From IMG/VR virus record IMGVR_UViG_3300024346_000112, positions 1 to 48,523 of that record: DNA of 48,523 nucleotides. The stretch is one strand, 5' to 3'. The first letter of the stretch is position 1, and each line of letters begins with the position of its first letter. The stretch comes from a virus. Shown piece by piece: positions 46,635-48,523 of this stretch. Under the pieces are notes generated by a model. That model did not search any database, was not told where the DNA came from, and worked only from the letters and a program-made list of their open reading frames with translations. The position numbers and the translations under genes were made by a program.

Positions 46635-47051
46635 TTAAGATACTTCACTTTTACCTTTATCAATTGGCACAATATTAATATAGCCAGCACCTCGATCAGT
46701 GTCCATTCCTTCTTGCTCTAACATGCCATATACAATATCACGAAACCATCTATCTACAATCTCTTCTTCTGGATCGTTATCAACTCCGTAACCTGCTGTA
46801 ATAAGATCTTTAATGAAGTACTTGTTCCAATCAAGTTCAAAAAACCCGTTTCGAATATTGTCTTGATTTACTTTCATGTCAAGTACATTTACCCACGGTT
46901 CTTTTCTGCGTGTTGCATATTCTTTAGGGTTTTTCTTTTTAAGAAGTTCGCTTTCTTCTTCTTTAAGACGTGCCGCTTCAACTTCAAGAGCTTTTTCTTT
47001 AGCTGTTACTCCTGTTAAGTCTTTTACTTTTTTATTTAACCATCCCATCAT
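46635..47051 (-). CDS. 138-aa protein with N-terminal coiled coil, function unknown
   Basis: The N-terminal third is a charged coiled-coil-like helix (AKEKALEVEAARLKEEESEL, about 17-36). A globular part follows with RKEPWVNVLDMKVNQDNIRN and FELDWNKYFIKDLITAGYGV. The start ATG (47051) has AGGCAGGT upstream and overlaps the stop of the preceding 39-codon ORF in an ATGA arrangement. I recall comparable unassigned proteins in T4-like phages but no function. It ends four bases before the rnh promoter. Confidence 0.68.
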   Translation of the reverse strand: MMGWLNKKVKDLTGVTAKEKALEVEAARLKEEESELLKKKNPKEYATRRKEPWVNVLDMKVNQDNIRNGFFELDWNKYFIKDLITAGYGVDNDPEEEIVDRWFRDIVYGMLEQEGMDTDRGAGYINIVPIDKGKSEVS

Positions 47052-47167
47052 ATACCTGCCTTTCGAACTCTTTGTTCTAAGTTATTATCAATTTCTGCGT
47101 TCATCGCTTTCTTGTGTTGTTCGTTATAGTAGTTATCAAGATCATTTGGACTAAGTCCCCCATGCAT
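47048..47167 (-). CDS. 39-residue small ORF overlapping the queE 3' end
   Basis: A 39-aa hydrophilic ORF, MHGGLSPNDLDNYYNEQ at its start and a charged helical end (NNLEQRVRKAGI). It overlaps the last 17 bp of queE and its stop overlaps the 138-aa gene start by 4 bp, a typical chain of coupled phage genes. A longer frame reaches 47569 but lies almost wholly antisense-free inside queE in another frame and looks non-coding there. The ribosome site is weak, so the call is tentative. Confidence 0.5.
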   Translation of the reverse strand: MHGGLSPNDLDNYYNEQHKKAMNAEIDNNLEQRVRKAGI

Positions 47168-48035
47168 TGCCGAATAAGTCGATATGGAGTCTTGGGGTGA
47201 ATCTCCACCCTTGCGCCATACATAGTTCCGCAACCTCTTTAACATTGAGGGAATATTCTTCGCTTCTTCCGCCCATCGGCATAAGATATACCGGACACTC
47301 GATCCCGGCGCTCCTATACTCAGCAACAGCTCTTTTAACTTCTTCGACGTCCACACTGTCAGCCACAACAAACTTAAGATAAAGTTCACTACCATGAACA
47401 GCGAAATACTCACTAGCAATATCAGGGTTAATAGCATCCTCCCAGCGTTCTCCGCTGACACTAAGTTTTGGGGAACAACTCCAAGTAACTTCAAATCGTT
47501 CTTGATTACTGATATAGTCTCTAAAGTCGTCTCGTAACTTTTGAGAAGTATTTGTTTCAAATGTAACATTTTTTAAATCCTGCATACGTGGGTGGTCTAA
47601 TAATTCGGTATAGAATCTTTGCCACCCTAACAAAGGCTCTCCTCCCGTAAAGATTAAATGAACATCTTGTCCATTGTCCATTGTCCACTTACCATCCGGA
47701 GTAAGTGATAACAAGTGTTCAACAACTTCGTCTACTGTTCTATCCATCATTAATTTCTTAAATTCAGGATAGATACTTGCATACGTGTCGCAACCTGTAT
47801 GTATAATAGGCAAGTCATTAAAGTCTTGTGTTGTTTTATGCACTTCTTTGGCAATTAGTTCTGCTACTTCTGGATTATGCTTAACACCATCTGCTCTAGC
47901 AGCTGTACCTCTTGGTAAGCCAAAGTTCATGCAACGAAAATTACAACCGAAAGTACGTAAGAATACACTAGGTACTCCTACAAATTTGCCTTCGCCTTGT
48001 ACGCTATAAAACGCTTCTGAATATCTAAGTTTCAT
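47151..48035 (-). CDS. queE: QueE-like 7-carboxy-7-deazaguanine synthase, split radical-SAM Cys motif
   Basis: A 294-aa radical SAM enzyme (E. coli QueE is 223 aa) expected to convert 6-carboxytetrahydropterin to 7-carboxy-7-deazaguanine. YSVQGEGKFVGVPSVFLRTF (10-29) and FTGGEPLLGW are typical. The usual CX3CX2C is altered: FGCNFRCMNFG gives C31 and C35 but Phe at 38. A GCDTYAS motif at 81-87, which in ordinary QueE directly follows, supplies C82. So the cluster ligands appear as C-X3-C-X46-C with a charged insertion. It is directly downstream of folE, the first enzyme of the same pathway, 3 bp apart. The pathway feeds queuosine or 7-deazaguanine DNA modification. Confidence 0.85.
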   Translation of the reverse strand: MKLRYSEAFYSVQGEGKFVGVPSVFLRTFGCNFRCMNFGLPRGTAARADGVKHNPEVAELIAKEVHKTTQDFNDLPIIHTGCDTYASIYPEFKKLMMDRTVDEVVEHLLSLTPDGKWTMDNGQDVHLIFTGGEPLLGWQRFYTELLDHPRMQDLKNVTFETNTSQKLRDDFRDYISNQERFEVTWSCSPKLSVSGERWEDAINPDIASEYFAVHGSELYLKFVVADSVDVEEVKRAVAEYRSAGIECPVYLMPMGGRSEEYSLNVKEVAELCMAQGWRFTPRLHIDLFGNAWGT

Positions 48036-48038
48036 ACT

Positions 48039-48523
48039 CTACTTCCCACATGCAAATTCTTGTTGGAGTTTAATATTATCCATAAACTCTTTCTTTGTAC
48101 CTGCGTCATCTTTAAACGCACCTTTTAAAACAGTTGTTTGTGTAAGACTACTGTGTGCCTTTACACCTCTGTTTTCAACACAACCGTGTGTTGCTTGTAC
48201 ATAAACACCTAAGTGTTCGGCACCTGTTGCCTTCTGAATCTCACGTACAATGTCGTTTGCAAGTTCTTCTTGTAGTGTACCTCGCATAGCACACCATTGT
48301 GCAATACGTGTATACTTACTTAAACCAATTAGTTTATCTGATGCAATAATACCAATGTATGCTACACCTCTAACAATCTGATGATGATGTGAACACATAC
48401 TTGTAAGTTCACTACGTACAACTAGCATGCCTTCATAACGATCATCGCTATCATTTGGAAATGCTGTTGCCGCGGGCATTGGTTCATAACGTCCAGCCAT
48501 TAGCTCATTGATATACATCTTTG
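48039..48523 (-). CDS. folE: GTP cyclohydrolase I (FolE-like), 5' end near or beyond the window edge
   Basis: At least 159 residues of a type I GTP cyclohydrolase, making 7,8-dihydroneopterin triphosphate from GTP. Zinc ligands are visible: C42 and H45 in SMCSHHHQ, and C113 in ATHGCVENRGV. GLSKYTRIAQWCAMRG and LQEELANDI match the family core. An ATG occurs at 48518, five bases from the window end, and the frame stays open to the edge, so a longer N-terminus (E. coli has 222 aa) is possible. With queE downstream it supplies the 7-deazaguanine pathway; QueD and QueC would be expected elsewhere. Confidence 0.9.
   Translation of the reverse strand, partial: KMYINELMAGRYEPMPAATAFPNDSDDRYEGMLVVRSELTSMCSHHHQIVRGVAYIGIIASDKLIGLSKYTRIAQWCAMRGTLQEELANDIVREIQKATGAEHLGVYVQATHGCVENRGVKAHSSLTQTTVLKGAFKDDAGTKKEFMDNIKLQQEFACGK

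Noticed and set aside
47168-47569. 173-residue frame reaching into queE on the same strand
   Set aside because: It lies inside the well-supported queE in another frame; only its last 39 codons beyond the overlap look like a gene.
47920-47945. QueE as an inactive enzyme lacking the third cluster Cys
   Set aside because: GCDTYAS further on supplies a plausible third Cys, and the rest of the enzyme motifs are intact.
1-48523. tRNA genes, CRISPR arrays, insertion sequences or integrase
   Set aside because: Reading both strands by eye gave no cloverleaf with a T-loop, no spaced direct repeats and no transposase motifs. A covariance-model scan would be decisive for tRNAs.

Overview
The window is a contiguous piece of a large, AT-rich, T4-like contractile-tailed bacteriophage genome. 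The evidence is a set of T4 hallmark genes: recombination nuclease gp46/gp47, late sigma factor gp55, RNase H-type 5' exonuclease, and a syntenic baseplate series (gp48/54-like tube protein, gp53, hub, gp5, gp25, gp6). The long repeat-rich fibres, phage QueE/FolE and a giant gene after gp6 fit the marine branch of this group (cyanophage or pelagiphage relatives). The host cannot be read from the sequence and that placement is inference.

Layout. (1) 275-4628, minus strand: a SegE-like GIY-YIG protein, a 72-aa unknown, gp46 and gp47 behind a strong sigma70-type promoter, then gp55 behind its own. (2) 4707-37930, plus strand: the virion block of tube/baseplate protein, gp53, hub-like protein, gp5 with a GH19 lysozyme domain, gp25, gp6 with a poly-Ser tail, a single 15.8-kb gene encoding 5253 residues, a small structural-type protein, and three tandem fibre paralogues. 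(3) A bidirectional hairpin terminator at 37951-37981. (4) 38000-41451, minus strand: a fourth fibre with seven 16-residue adhesin-head-like repeats and several small unknowns. (5) 41451-43932, minus strand: a VWA/metallopeptidase-like protein paired with a MoxR-type AAA+ ATPase, each with its own promoter. (6) 44034-48523, minus strand: small unknown genes, the RNase H-type 5' nuclease behind a 28-codon leader ORF, then queE and folE for 7-deazaguanine synthesis.

Regulation is unusually legible. Five minus-strand promoters read TTGAC(A/T)-17 bp-TATA(A/C)T and precede gp47-46, gp55, VWA, MoxR and rnh, which suits early transcription by host RNA polymerase. Seven ATAAATA/CTAAATA elements resembling the T4 late promoter precede virion and structural-type genes, and the late sigma factor gp55 is in the same window. 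The gp55/gp48 gap carries both kinds back to back.

The best candidates for new biology are the MoxR-VWA pair, the giant protein with an apparently interrupted beta-propeller and scattered carbohydrate-binding-like motifs, the QueE whose iron-sulphur cysteine motif is split by about 46 residues, and the tiny leader ORF abutting rnh. No tRNA, CRISPR array, insertion sequence or integrase was seen.
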